64,000 nucleotides of DNA from Fonsecaea monophora (taxonomy: Eukaryota > Ascomycota > Eurotiomycetes > Chaetothyriales > Herpotrichiellaceae): positions 186,001 through 250,000 of the forward strand of contig NW_019173976.1 in assembly GCF_001642475.1 (NCBI RefSeq), written 5' to 3'. Shown piece after piece: positions 11,950 through 23,889 of the stretch. Positions within the stretch are counted from its first letter, which is position 1, and every line of letters starts with the position of its first letter. Under the pieces are notes generated by a model. It saw only the letters and a list, made by a program, of their open reading frames with translations. It was not told where the DNA came from and did no database searches. The translations under genes and the position numbers were made by a program.

Positions 11950-14900
11950 AATGATTGGGTTGATATTTGGGGGGTTTTATGTGCTACATGTGCTAAATGA
12001 ACAGGTTATGGCCCAGAAGAAAAGGAATGCTTGCGACTTATCATTGCGAATGGCGGACAACAACCCTTTCGACAAGTTGACTGTCAGGTCTTGGACGCTT
12101 TGAGATCTGAGATTGGAATCGAGCAGAGGCGCAGCGAAGATGGGTGAGGGCTCCCCGTCGGCAAGTTGTGGTGGCAGACAGCCAAACATAGCGACGACTG
12201 AAGCAGCAGAGGCGGCGTCTTTATACAGGGACGGTTCAGTTCGGTCGATTACCCAACCCCGAGGCAACCGCATGAAGTGCAGGTGTGATGTTTCGCACAT
12301 TGGATATACGATGGTCTCGAGAACGTGCCTCGTTTGGATGCAACAACGGTCCAAATCAATCCCTAGCTGTGCAGGACGATGCAGCCCAGTCCAACCGTCG
12401 AGTCTGAACGGTCCGACTAGTTGTCCCTCGGTAGCCGGGATAGTACCTTTGCCAGGTCTAGAGTTTCAGAAGCGATGTGGAGCCCTTGAATTCATATTCT
12501 TCAGACTTCCTTGCGTCGCTCTGTTTGCTTGTGCCCGTCTGCGGGGTCGATGAGACATAGTCCGTAGATCTCAGTGTCCGTCCAATGCCTGGAATCCCGT
12601 ATTTCTCGCGCGAGTCTGCGAGAAGCTCGTAAGAGAGACTGTGTGATTCCGAGGATGATATTCAGCCGAGTTTCGGAGGACTAGGGGGATGGATGTGCTA
12701 CTGCAGGGATCTGGTCTAGTGAAGATTCTCTCTCCAGATGGAGGAGAATCTATTTGACATGCCTCCGCTGAAAGTCTGGGGCTTCTCCAGTTCAAGTGAC
12801 TTGGCCAGTAGCGTCGGTACGAGGGTTGGAAACGGTCCTCCAAAAGGACATTGAACCCCGAGTCCGCATTTTGCGGCTGTGGCCGTTTGGGGTAAAACCC
12901 AGCCATCCCACTGCTATCTAACTGGTGTATCAGGTAGAGCACGTACAAATGCCAAGTTCGGCTTTGCTCCGAGCAATACGCGGGCGGGCAGTGGAAGGTT
13001 GTCTGTCTGGGCAACTGCCGTACGGTCAGTCAGCCCTCAGTTACTCCTCTCACGACGAACTCGGAACAGGAAAGGGGAAGAAGGTTGAAGCCCTCGGTGC
13101 GGAAAAGAGCCCCGGATCAACGTGTTCACAATGAACCTGTCGTCACAGAGGTTATCAGAAGTCTGAGAATCAAGGCACAACCCAGGTCAACCATAATCGA
13201 CTTTATCCCAATGAGCAGTTGGCAACATCCCCATGTGACGATGAGAGACCGAGATACTGAGCGGTCTTGATGCGAGGAGACACTGGCAAAGGGTCACCAC
13301 CGCAGGGGTTGCAGGTACCCCTGCAGCCCACGGTGAGTAGGAACGCAGGGTTCGCCACCCCCTGCTGTGTGCAGACAAGCCATCGTTCCCAAATGCCTTT
13401 CGAGAAGGGGTCGGCCTGCAACCAGTGCCTGCTAACCAAAGAAAAATCGGAGTCCCGAAGATACTGCAGATGGCCTGGACCTTGCTTTCGCAAAACAAAA
13501 TCGACTGCATGTCTCCAATTAGAGGCGGGACGACGCACAAGACGGGCCCGGTCGAGACGAGGTCCGCCGCATGCGGGTAAGTAGAAGGGGATGGCGAGAT
13601 GGTGGCCACGAGGCAAGAGTGCACTGAAGTGAGATGGGGAAACCCGTTCCTCTTCGGTTAAGCGGACAGGATCCGCAGTGACTGCCCTAGTGTTTAGGCC
13701 GAAAACACAGCCTCTGTCTCCATCAACGCACAGCAGCCCAGTGTGTTGTCGGCAGATCTCTGCGGGGGGAGAGGAAAGCGGGTGTCGTCGAGGTTCGCTT
13801 TGTTCGTTTGTTCAGTGGTCGAGTGCAAGAGGCTGGCCTCCCCGTTGGGGCTTGCATGAGTCGCTAGAGGGAACATAGCGCAACGGCATCTGACGGTCAG
13901 AAGAATACCCTTGAATGGTGCAGAATCCATGTCAGGATATGGGCTGACTTCCTATGAGCACGCGATGATACACTGAACGGGCTACGATAGGGAAAAGCTA
14001 CGAGACGCTCTTTGTTGATCACTTACCTTGGATGCATCTGGGATTTCGATATTTAGTGATACCGATAGGCTACCGCTCTGTAGTATGATCTCTTGATTAG
14101 AGCCCTGCAGGGTCGTCAGATGGACAACGGCGAAAGGGTGAGTGCGTGTCTGGTGACAAACGACACTGTTTGGTGTTTTGGAGGGTGAAGTTACTTTGTT
14201 CGCAGGTACGGGAAGGGAAGGGGAGGGGCAAGTACCTGGACAGCTTTCATTGGGGGGATGTAGTTAGCTAGCGTAGCTGGACCCTTGGCACTGATACGGG
14301 CCTGGCCAGCCTATCGATAACGCCGATAAGCCAAATCTGACCCTTTTTCCCCATGTCCCACCACTCACCGAGGTAGGCACGGGAGGTCTAGGAGTGAAGT
14401 GGTGGCACCAATACCACCAGCCAGTCCCCGTCCGTACCTAGGTTGGCCTCGGGGTACAGTACTACATTTTGGCTACCCTAACAGTGGCTCACTAGGTTCA
14501 CTATGTACCCAAGCACCCAAAGGTAAGATACCTGTACGGAGTTGCCAGTACCTGTTTACTTGTATTTGCGCAGCCCCGGCTCCCCCCCCCCCCTTCCCCC
14601 CAAAACTGCCACTTCCCACTAGTCTGACTGGTGATAGCGGTAGTCAAACTAAACCCACCTGATTCTTGAATTCCCCCCGCCCCGTTATCGTCTGATGGAC
14701 CCTGTCTCCTACACCGGACAAGATGACACCCACTTCGCTACCACTAGGGAGGTATCCATGCAGACTATCAGGTGCGCTCGCATGTCCGTGCCCATCACCA
14801 CCATCAATTGCGTATTCCTTGTCTCGGCTCGGCCTCTTAGATTCCTGAATTGATCTTCTTGCCAATGCTGCTCCAATCTCCATCTTTGTTGACACTCTCT

Positions 14901-15207
14901 TCAACCCAAGATTGCCCAGTCGCCTGACCTCGCCGTCGTCGCTCAGTCTTGCAAATGGACTGACCTGTTCCTCGGCTCGACACCCTTTGGTTCTCCTCCA
15001 GAACAGTTGCTGGTCAACTCGACTCTACTCATTGACAGAAATTCCTTCACCAGGGGGTGGTGAGGGGCTGCCTCTCCCTCGCTGGGCCTGCTTGATCTGA
15101 TCGGCAGCCCGTCCTACAGCATCGGCCGCAGCAGCATTTGCAGTTGATCCTGCACTCCAGCTTCTACTTTGGACGTTGGGTGTCCCCAGCCTACAACCAC
15201 TTACATC
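11950..15207. other. Long gap without recognisable gene
   Basis: This 3.2-kb stretch lies between the PAS kinase stop and the F-box/LRR start. Open frames up to about 147 codons occur on both strands, but they overlap, have no domain, and are rich in Cys/Arg/Ser as expected of chance frames. The right third is pyrimidine-rich and is probably a long 5' leader. A 12-C run lies at 14582-14593. Non-coding transcripts cannot be excluded. Confidence 0.45.
14582..14593. repeat. Poly-C homopolymer (12)
   Basis: Uninterrupted run of twelve C, followed by TT and another C run. It sits in the presumed leader of the F-box/LRR gene and is a likely site of length error. Confidence 0.9.
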
Positions 15208-17454
15208 ATGGAGCAGCAGCAGCCCAGTCCTCGAGCCATACCCAACACTCTTATCTCGTCCTCCCCTCCTCCTCAACCTCGACAACTCGATTCTCCAAGG
15301 CCAACAACTCCAGCAAGTCCACTCATGGAGGCACAGACGGCCTTTGACCAGCCCGTAAAGCTGAAAGGTCGACACAGATTGCTACAAGGCCTGCAGCGCA
15401 TGTCTTCTTCTCCATCCCTTCCCAAGTTGGGTAGAAATCGTTCCAGTGAGAAGGTGTACAAGTCTGCCCAGAAAGCCTCCATCTCCTGCGTCTCTCTCAA
15501 CTCTCCGCCTTCGGCGTACTCATTATCACCCCACGCTTCCTATACCTTTTCCAATGGGTTTTCTACGGCGCCAACGACTCCCGGTTCACCCTGCAGCCAG
15601 CAGTCCTACTTCGAGACAAATGCCCGCGTCCGATTGTTAGACCCCAATGGTATAACCACCGTCCCTGTGCCAGTCGATGTCCGTGTCTCCAAACCACTCT
15701 CCACTCAGCTCCCCGAAATCTCAGAGAAGCCGCTCCCGCGGCGACCCAACTTCAACTTTTGGAAAGATCTGCCATATGAGTTAAGAGTATACATCTTGGG
15801 GTTTCTATCCCCCAAGGAGATCATCAGGGTGTCTGCAGTGTCCAAGGAGTGGCATGATATGTGCTTTGATGGGCAATTATGGACGAGCCTCGACTGTCAG
15901 ACATATTACCAACAGATCACCTCGGAAGCCCTGATTAAGATCATGCTCAAGGCCGGCGCTTTTGTCAAAAACCTCAATCTTAGGGGATGCGTGCAACTGC
16001 GGGACCAGTGGCTCAGCCTGGGGACAAGAATGACAAACCAAGAGTGCCGGAACCTGGAGAACTTCAGCATCGAAGGCTGCAAAATTGAACGGTCATCTAT
16101 TCATTTTTTTCTCCTCCGGAATCCGAGATTGCTCCATATCAACATGCCTAGCATGCAAAATATCAACAATGCGACCATGAGAATCATTGCAACCCATTGC
16201 CCTCAACTCGAGCTGTTGAACATCGACTGGTGCTCCCAGATTGACACCAAAGGCCTCAAGAAGGTCATCCAATCGTGTCCAAACCTCACCGATCTGCGGG
16301 CCAGTGAGGTTAGGGGCCTGAACGACAACGAGTTCATGCTCGAGCTGTTCCAGCGTAATTCGCTGGAGAGATTGGTCCTCCAGCACTGTGACAGCTTGAC
16401 AGATGAAGCGCTGGAGACCATGATCCACGGCGTTGACCCTGAACGGGACGTGCTGACTGACCGACCCCTAGTGCCTCCCCGGCGACTGCGACATTTGGAT
16501 GTCTCTCGGTGTCGAATGCTAACTGATCGAGGTTTGAAGGCCCTGGTCCACAATGTACCATACTTGGAGGGGCTCCGGACGTGCCAGAACACAGCCTTGA
16601 CAGATGATGCCTTCGAAGACCTCCTACAATCGACACAACGCTTGTCCCACTTGGAAGTTGAAGAGGTCGATCTTCTTACAAATGCAATGCTGATCAACCT
16701 CTCAAAGTCAAAGGCCGCACAAACATTGGAGCATCTGAGCATTTCATACTGTGAGCAGATAGGAGATATTGGCGTGTTGCCACTCCTCAAGGCCTGCCCT
16801 CGCATTAAATCTCTGTGTTTGGACAACACCAGAATCTCTGATTTGGTGCTCATGGAGGCCTCTGAGCAAGTTCGAAAACGGGGCAGTACAACCAAGAAGT
16901 CTCAGCGACCCACGAAAGGCCTGGAGCTGGTTGCGTTTGATTGCGCAAATGTCACCTGGGCCGGTGTTCGCGAGATTCTGCAAGGAAATGGCCGCGTCAT
17001 GCAAGGTCGGAAGAAGTCAGTCGTGCAGACAATTGATGGTGAAGACGAGTTCGGTGATAAACGGGAAATCCGGAAGGTCGTTGAGATCCAGACCCTACTC
17101 TACCCTACGGAAATCATCCATCTCAAGGCGTTCTATGGCTGGCAGCAAACAGTCGAGGAGCATTACAAACGTTGTGTCTCCGGCCGTTGGGGTGCAGCTG
17201 CACGCTTAGAACAGAAATGGGCAGAGTGGATGGTCGCAAGCGAAGAGGTCGGGGTTGTCGGTCATGGCTGGAGCTCGAGACGCCGGAGGCGGCGGGCTCG
17301 TGATGCCGAGTACCGTGTCAGAGATGATGAAGACGGTGCAGCTCAAGATACTGGGACGGGTGACGAGGAGGGCAGTGGCCAAGAGTTTGCGCCTGGCCGG
17401 GCTCCGAGAGGAGGGCGACGGCGCGCCCGGAGTGGTGGTTGCGTGGTGATGTGA
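15208..17454 (+). CDS. F-box/leucine-rich-repeat protein with C-terminal CaaX
   Basis: Single exon, 748 aa, from the ATG at 15208 (MEQQQ). The Ser/Pro-rich N-terminus (about 1-180) is disordered. The F-box follows at about 185-230 (FWKDLPYELRVYILGFLSPKE), then a run of LRRs with the 'LxxLxLxxCxxLTDxxL' pattern to about 560. A charged tail ends in Cys-Val-Val-Met. F-box/LRR proteins select substrates for SCF ubiquitin ligases. The last four residues form a CaaX box whose Met favours farnesylation; animal FBXL2/FBXL20 also carry CaaX boxes and act at membranes. This suggests a membrane-bound SCF adaptor, which is inference. The open frame extends 13 codons upstream only through a TTG. A basic run (SSRRRRRRA) precedes the tail and could support membrane contact. 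Confidence 0.88.
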   Translation: MEQQQPSPRAIPNTLISSSPPPQPRQLDSPRPTTPASPLMEAQTAFDQPVKLKGRHRLLQGLQRMSSSPSLPKLGRNRSSEKVYKSAQKASISCVSLNSPPSAYSLSPHASYTFSNGFSTAPTTPGSPCSQQSYFETNARVRLLDPNGITTVPVPVDVRVSKPLSTQLPEISEKPLPRRPNFNFWKDLPYELRVYILGFLSPKEIIRVSAVSKEWHDMCFDGQLWTSLDCQTYYQQITSEALIKIMLKAGAFVKNLNLRGCVQLRDQWLSLGTRMTNQECRNLENFSIEGCKIERSSIHFFLLRNPRLLHINMPSMQNINNATMRIIATHCPQLELLNIDWCSQIDTKGLKKVIQSCPNLTDLRASEVRGLNDNEFMLELFQRNSLERLVLQHCDSLTDEALETMIHGVDPERDVLTDRPLVPPRRLRHLDVSRCRMLTDRGLKALVHNVPYLEGLRTCQNTALTDDAFEDLLQSTQRLSHLEVEEVDLLTNAMLINLSKSKAAQTLEHLSISYCEQIGDIGVLPLLKACPRIKSLCLDNTRISDLVLMEASEQVRKRGSTTKKSQRPTKGLELVAFDCANVTWAGVREILQGNGRVMQGRKKSVVQTIDGEDEFGDKREIRKVVEIQTLLYPTEIIHLKAFYGWQQTVEEHYKRCVSGRWGAAARLEQKWAEWMVASEEVGVVGHGWSSRRRRRRARDAEYRVRDDEDGAAQDTGTGDEEGSGQEFAPGRAPRGGRRRARSGGCVVM

Positions 17455-18299
17455 GCTGCCTGGGTATGTGCGAGGTGTTGATTTGGAGGGTTTTGGTTTT
17501 CGTTCCGTGTATATGGCATTGGCAATATGGCTGCCCAAGTCGCGCATCATCAGAGAAAGCTGGGATATGATCTGTGCTGATATATAACTGTTTGGAGTCT
17601 GGGCATTTGGGGCATTTTGGGTATTGGGTCATGTCGAAATATTCGGGTATCTTAAGCCGTTGTTGTGTGACAGCGCTTGTCATCCTTCTGATGTGGTGGA
17701 TGTCATGCCATCTCTGAGAACAGTCGAGGCCATGAAAGGCTGGTTCTCGCACGTCAAAGCTAGCTTCTACATATAGGAGGTGATTGATCTTCAGCGTTTA
17801 CGACAAGGTTGTTTAGCCAGACTCTTTGTTGTTCCCTTTCTCCTCCTTGTGTGAATCAACACGACAGGCACGTGAAATGATTTGTTTGGATTCATGAATT
17901 TCATTTCAGCTGTGACTCAGCAAGCTATTGAATGTGCCTATTTCCAACTACTGCCTTGTAGGCTTTCACCCAGTCCCACAGGCATCAACGCCTTGTCCGT
18001 GTCGACCAGCAGAGTCCGTCAAGATGGGAGTGATGTCCCTTTCCTTGCCTTTCTGGCATAGACTTGGGTGATGGTGACTGAGCGATAACCGTCCGAACCA
18101 AGTAGAGAGTGTAGAGAATACAGACACGCCGCCGACAAGTAGAGCCCCGGAGCGCGGCAATGCCATCTCCATCATGCCACGGTGAGAGTGGTGGGAGCCG
18201 AAAGGGGAGTGAGAGAGGGCGGGAAAGGGTCGAGAGGCGACGCCATGTTTGTTGTTGTTGCTGCTGCTGCTGCGGCGGCGGCTGGCGCTGCTGGTCAGC
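17455..18299. other. Convergent 3' region, no gene seen
   Basis: An 845-bp gap separates two convergent genes. The frames present are antisense or chance; nothing with family features is seen. Confidence 0.5.
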
Positions 18300-19267
18300 C
18301 TACTCCGCCTCCTGCAGTCGCTTCTGCTCCTCGTGGTAGTCCTTGCGGACCTCGGACATCTGCTTGGCCTGCTCCCCAGGCCGGGTGAAGATAAAGCGGG
18401 CCCACGAGTCACGACCGTCCTGCAAAGCACCGGCCGGCCCTGTGACCTGGTTCCCTTCCTCCCTGGCACGATCCAACAACTTTTCCTCCAGGTCCTTTGG
18501 GCCTGAGCAAAATCCCAGCTCATGCCATGACCTACTGCCATCAGCGTTGGATCTCAGTTCCTCCCACATCCAAAGCTCCGGCACTTGGCGGATTGCATTT
18601 CCGCTCCCATCACGCCTCACGCGCAGTCGAGGCACCACCAACGGCAGCCCTCCGACAAGAATTGGCTGCGCTCCAGCCTTGGTGACGGTGTCGGAGCGGT
18701 ACTCGAGCTCGTCACCCTGCTGAACAAAGAAGTTCTCGGGTCGGGTCGCCATGAAATAGAACTTCCACTTGGCGGCGGTCGAAGGTCTATTGATGAGCAA
18801 ACCGTTAGCGATGTTCTCGATCAGAAGAGCAAAGTGGTCGAGTGCACGGTGCAAGGGTGGTGCAGGGTAGGGACAACGTTAACAAGGCAAGACTTGTCCA
18901 CGGCGTGCGATTGTGAAACAGGATGAAGTCTTGAGTTCGCAAGAACTGCACCAAGGTCCAAGGAGAGCATGAAGTACCGACCATCGACATCTTTCTTGAC
19001 CAGCATTGTTGGCATCTCATGGTGCGCAATTTCCAAACCAAGTGACTTTTCAACCACCCTGAATGAGGTGGGCGGGACACAGGACAGGAAAGGTGCAGAC
19101 ACCATGGAAGGGGGCCTTGTGGGGCGTCGGAGAAGACAAGAGTATCATATATATAAACAGGACTGAGGACAACCTCACCTCTATGATAGAGGCCAGGTGA
19201 GACAGAAGGAGGGATAGGATGTGAACAGAACAGAGGGAGGGACTTACACTTTAAGTAGGGCCGACAT
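18300..19267 (-). CDS. Unrecognised spliced protein
   Basis: I do not recognise the family. The best model is complement(18300..18786, 18978..19058, 19248..19267), 195 aa. It starts MSALLK and joins to VVVEKSLGLEI through a canonical GTAAGT donor and CATTCAG acceptor (189-nt intron). The last exon follows a clear CTAAC..CAATAG branch/acceptor and encodes a block rich in Trp and acidic residues (KWKFYFMATRPENFF.., PELWMWEEL), ending in a charged helix (EVRKDYHEEQKRLQEAE). The second donor (CG|GTAC) is inferred because it keeps phase; it makes a 191-nt intron, unusually long for this window, and a later donor near 18890 is possible. The C-terminal 160 residues are secure as coding; the middle is not. 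Confidence 0.5.
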
Positions 19268-19698
19268 GTTTCTGGGATGAGGCAGTGATATCTTGGTGAG
19301 AAGAGTCTGTTAAAGCGGCGTCTATCAGTTGCTCAAAATAAGGCGTGTCTGGAGACGATTATGTTGAGTTGGGGGTCGGCAGAGTTTCTAAGGAAGAAGA
19401 GTTTCAAGCGGCGGGATTTTCAGATATTTCAGGCTGTTGTTTACAGAATCACGCCAAGATCATTCACGCCAAGACTGGTGACGCTCAGACAAATCACGTC
19501 AAGATGCATGTGAAGTCGTTCTCTTTGTCACCTTGTCACCTTGTTACAATGTCACAATGCCGCTTTTTCACTCTTTCACTCTTTCACTTCTTCACTACCA
19601 GCAAAGACGGAGAGTCAAGTTACTATGGGTTATTGTTGTCACAGACTTATTATACTCTATACATGTGATGAATGTATCCTATGTACGAAGCTCCCCCA
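19268..19698. other. Intergenic with short pyrimidine repeats
   Basis: The 431-bp gap holds short direct repeats (TGTCACCT and TTTCACTC types, about 19525-19600) and no supportable gene. Confidence 0.5.
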
Positions 19699-21272
19699 TT
19701 AAACTAGGACATACAAGCTGCACATCGTGCTCAAGCCCAGAATCATGCTACCCCAAAAAGCGGCGTTATTGAGCACCCACCGGCCCCGAACCAGTTTGCT
19801 CCTCTGCAGTGCTACTATCGGCAGTTGAAGCATCATTGCAAAGAAGCCGTACCCACGCAGTTTCTTGGTGATGCAACCCATGATCAGCTCATGGCCCAGG
19901 GCGCTGACCAGAAAGGTGATTGTCATGGCCACGGGAGTCGAGAAGTACGTCTTGGACGAGAAGAAAACGTGTCGGCGCAAGAAGTGGTAGACAGGGATGT
20001 TCCACTCCCGGCTGAACTCGAGCCAGTCGCTGGAATTCCACCAGTCTGAGTAGAAATGGCGATCGGCAAAGCAGGTGATTTCTGCGAAAGCGCCCAGGAT
20101 GTACTCCCAGATCACTAGAAAGACTAGGAGGAAGGTGATCATAAACGGAAACAGCATCATGCTCGTGGTCTCGGCCAATATCAAGGCCATTTCTGAGAGA
20201 GATGTCGTCAGACGCAGCCGGGAAGCTGAATCGGCCAGCACGGGCATGATGAATTCCTCGCTGATTGTGATCATCAAAAAGATGCAGCCGAAGACGGCAA
20301 GGGTCTTGTAGAAGAGCTCATCCCATCGGATTTTAGGTGTCCTTGGATACTCGAGCTCGTAACAAAGAGTCGGGCATAAGATGTAGTCTGCATAATTGTA
20401 CAGTGTGAGATTTTGGGGGTAAGTGACTTGTCCAAGGGGAGAAGTCAACTCAGTTGCCAAATCTTGCCGGAGCTGGGCCAGATCTTGCTCATCTTCTTTC
20501 TCTTCCTCGGAACTCTCTGAGTCCATTTGGCGCAGGCGAGATGGAGAGCTGGGGTATTTGACGGCCCTGCCCAGGTCTGCCGTTTCTGGCTTGTCGAGGG
20601 CACGCAAGCGTCGCTCGGTCTCACTCAAATGGCCATTGTAGAAGGCATAGGAATGCATCTTCATGAGAAAGGTCAAGGTGTGGAGAGCGAAAAACACCTG
20701 CGCAGTCCAGGTCCAGCCTAGCAAGAACGGCCAGCTCACCCACAATGCTAGCCATAGTGCTTGAAACGTGCTCTGTATCCAGATTCCAGCTCGTCGCCAT
20801 CGCAAGACGCCATTCGTGCCTCGTGCCAATTTTTGGATGGGCAGACTTAGCGCGGTGCTTGCTACCATGGCAGCATCGCTGAGACCCAGAGAAATGACAT
20901 TCCGGGATAGCAGAGCATATACCTCTACCCGCAGAGGGTGACCCGTCTCTTTGATGTTCCTCAAGCACGTTGTGATAACCATGATGGTCAGACTGATCCA
21001 AAAGAGGACGAAGAAGCCTCGGAAATCGCGGTATTCGCTCCGCGCATCGAAGTAGGAGACCCGGGACACGTAGTCGATCGTGTAGAACAAGCGGTGCTTC
21101 GCCTGAGCACGAGCGGCTTTTCTCGCCGTGGAAAGGGATTGAACAGAAGGCGGTGCATCTTGAGGAACTGGCGTGGAGCGGCCACTAAGTCTTCAGCGTC
21201 AGCACCGCAGTCCTGGAGGATGGAAGGAGGTAACATGCCTGGAGATGCTCGAGGAGACATCAGCAAAGCCAT
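19699..21272 (-). CDS. Sterol O-acyltransferase (ARE1/ARE2 type, MBOAT)
   Basis: Two exons, complement(19699..21184, 21235..21272), give 507 aa. The 50-nt intron has a GCTGAC branch and TTAG acceptor; an in-frame stop just upstream of exon 2 shows that splicing is needed. The enzyme esterifies sterols with fatty acyl-CoA in the ER for storage in lipid droplets. The diagnostic MBOAT features are the FYSDWWN motif at 390-396 and the conserved active-site His at about 444 in SALGHE. MHSYAFYNG and the SEEFIMP region also match the SOAT/DGAT1 family, and about eight to nine hydrophobic segments are visible. An acidic insert (SESSEEEKEDEQD) lies about 234-247. FYxDWWN and the sterol-type HSYxFYN segment favour SOAT over DGAT1. 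The exon-1 sequence is the least certain part. Confidence 0.9.
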
Positions 21273-21892
21273 TCAGGCCCTGGCCAGCAGCTCGCAAGGC
21301 GTCCGGTAGCGCCCTGGTCGGCCGCGGTCGCAAGATGTTTCGCTCATGACTGGTAGAGCGAGGAAGCGCCATTGGCGGGGTATACCAAAGGAAGGGGGAA
21401 AAAAAAAAGAAAACAAAATGCTAAAGATGCTGCAGAACAATGTACACGATAGAAAAGCAGGCATCCATGATTCCGGATGCTCAGAATCCAAGGACCTGCT
21501 GCGGTGCTAAAGTGCAAGACTGGATCTTCGGGCTCCCTGAATCCGAATGCGCAGACTGACCATGGATTGTCCTAATGTCTGCCGGAAACGGAGTAATCAG
21601 CACAACCATGCCCCAAACTCAACGTCCTTTCGACGTCAGGCTCACTTGGCTCACTAGTCGCGGCGACCATGATGATAAGGCGCGCCGATTGGGTCTTTTG
21701 TCGGCAGCATTTTGGATTTTGAGGTGGTGTCTGTTGTTGACCCTCTCGTGACAACTGCGACCCAAGACATCTACTCCGTGTGTTTCCTACTGGATCGCTG
21801 GGATATTGGCATGGATGAATTGTAGAGATATCAGCTCCGGTCCCGACCAGCAGCTCTACGTAGTCCGACACTAGATCGACCTTCAGGGGCCT
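21273..21892. other. Intergenic
   Basis: This 620-bp gap holds the promoter of the sterol acyltransferase and the 3' flank of the Rieske oxygenase. An A-rich tract lies near 21400-21420. No gene is seen. Confidence 0.5.
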
Positions 21893-23279
21893 CTACCATT
21901 GTGGAATTGTTTTTGCTCCAACGCCATCACACGCAAGGCGACAGAATGCTTCTTCCGCCGCGATTTCCTCGTTGTCATCATCCCTTCGGGCAGGGCAGAT
22001 CTTTCGCCCAGCTTGTTCCTCTTCATTCACATGCTTGTATAGCACGTCCCTCACAAGGTTCTTGAAGTAGATGACACCCTTTTCATTGTGCGGGTGTAAT
22101 GGTCCCTTGACATATGTGTCCATGTTCAAGTTGCGCTGTACGGCATTGCAGAGATCGAGATCTTCCTGTTCGACCTGTTTGAAGAAGGGGTTCATAGTGT
22201 CAAAGTCTTGATCGGAGCAGTCTTTGTGGCGATAGACCTCATATTCCAGCTTTAGTGACGTTGCAGATTTTGGTGCGAATCGCGTGAGATATGTTATTCC
22301 ATCACTGTCACTCTGTCAGCAAGTCGGACCAGTGCCACCTCACATCGACACCACGTACGATATCAATATAGCAGCATTGGGGAAGAAGTAGGTGGGCTGC
22401 ACCCCGTACTTGTGCTCAACACTGTCCAATGGCTCTGAGTAGTGCTCTATCCAGCCTTTAATTCCCTTGACATCGTAAGTGTCGAGCTTCGTGGTGGCCA
22501 GAATGCCAGGATGTGCAGTTGTGCAGTGGTAACACTGACAATATCATCAGCTTGAAATGGTTGAGACGGACGCTTCCGTTACCTCGTTGTAGTTGTCCAC
22601 CATGACCTTCCAGTTGTACTCCCCCTCCATCTCCCATGCGTGGTCAAATGTGAAGTCATCCATGGAGAAGTCTTTCTGGCGTGGCTGTTCGTCAACTCTC
22701 TCGAAATGATCTTCCCAAGGGATGGTTGGTGGATTGGCAGCATCGAGATTGACCCAGACAAAGCCGAGTCTGTCAGTCCGCACATGGACACTATACAGCG
22801 AGTATTGAGACTTGTCAAAGTTCTCTGCAGTCTCAAAGCGTGGAGCCTTTGCGAGGTTGCCAGAAAAGCCATAAGACCATCCTAATAGACATCGATCAGC
22901 GGCGATGCCGTGGCCGAGATAGAGTACTGTGTGCCATGACTGCCAACTTACCATGATATTTGCACGCGAGAACACTAACCTTTCCACCCTGCCCACTTTG
23001 TTTCTCGATCACGGGATACGCTCGGTGTCGACAAATATTCAAGAAACCCTTGAGTTCATTCTGTCGGTCGCGGATAACGAAGAATTTGTAGCCGGCAATC
23101 TCGAAATTTACGAACTCCCCGATCTCTCTGAATCGAAGAGAATGTGAGACACAGAGCCATTGTTTGGAAAAGATCGCACGTTTTTCCAATTCGTACATGC
23201 CCTCTTCGCGGTACCAGGATGCTGGCAGGGTGGTGCTGATCGGGCCATGAGTGCCCACGCCATTACTGGTGCATGTCAT
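21893..23279 (-). CDS. Rieske-type monooxygenase (choline monooxygenase-like)
   Basis: Four exons, complement(21893..22304, 22359..22534, 22583..22881, 22952..23279), give 404 aa; all phases close. The Rieske [2Fe-2S] ligands are C83-x-H85 and C106-x2-H109; the 70-nt intron splits the second pair's Gly (CKYHG|WSYG). The catalytic domain has VMVDNYNE|CYHC..H, giving the mononuclear iron ligands H212 and H217, with the 48-nt intron directly before them. Choline monooxygenase and related enzymes oxidise or demethylate quaternary ammonium compounds (choline, carnitine, betaines) using electrons from a separate reductase. The substrate here is not fixed by sequence. It lies in line with a flavodoxin-fold oxidoreductase and a Zn2Cys6 regulator on the same strand, suggesting a catabolic unit. 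Confidence 0.92.
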
Positions 23280-23889
23280 CTCGAAACACTCATGAGATTC
23301 TGATAGTCAGCTGCGAAATCACTACAAAGTTACAAAATCCGTTTCCAAAGTCCAAGCAAAAGTGATGCTGTGAATCCATGGAATATGTACACGTAGAATC
23401 CCTCACAGTCGTCTGTGCTGCAAGGACTCTCGGTGGATCTCTAAGTATCCAAGCACATCATAGAATAGCTTGCTGCCGCCAGCCATGAATTGTTACCAGC
23501 TTGCATGATAGGCGAGTATCTCCACGCAAAGCCGCTCGGCTAGAGATATGTCGTGGTCCAGAGTGAATCATTGTCAAGGATGTTCGCAATTTTGCTTCGG
23601 ATTGGGTAAGGTGTAGAAGTATTCAACCAATAACAGGAGGTGCGATTATCCTGCCTAGACGGAGTATTTGGGGCTCCTTGCATTGGCCTCGCATGCGGCG
23701 TAGAACAAAACTGTATCAGCGGTGTATGCAACGGAAATCACCATTGTCGAGGTCTAGGAGGAACCCAACGGGAGGCATGCAGAAAGCCAGTGCCATATTC
23801 TAGCTTCTCTCTAAGGCCAGGTGTTGGGCCCCGTGTGGTGGTTTTCCGGCCTTTCACTCCACCCTCGCAGCTTGGAAGCAGGGTAAGTA
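23280..23889. promoter_or_regulatory. Promoter region of the Rieske oxygenase
   Basis: This 610-bp spacer between two co-oriented genes carries no supportable coding region. It is the presumed promoter of the Rieske gene. Confidence 0.4.

Noticed and set aside
12571..13014. 147-codon minus-strand frame
   Set aside because: No domain, no splice context, overlapped by frames on the other strand; treated as chance.
13187..13624. 145-codon minus-strand frame
   Set aside because: Cys/Ser/Arg-rich chance composition; a second minus-strand frame over the same bases is just as long.
16203..16895. 230-codon minus-strand frame
   Set aside because: Antisense to the LRR region of the F-box gene; repetitive Ser/Arg composition mirrors the LRR codons.
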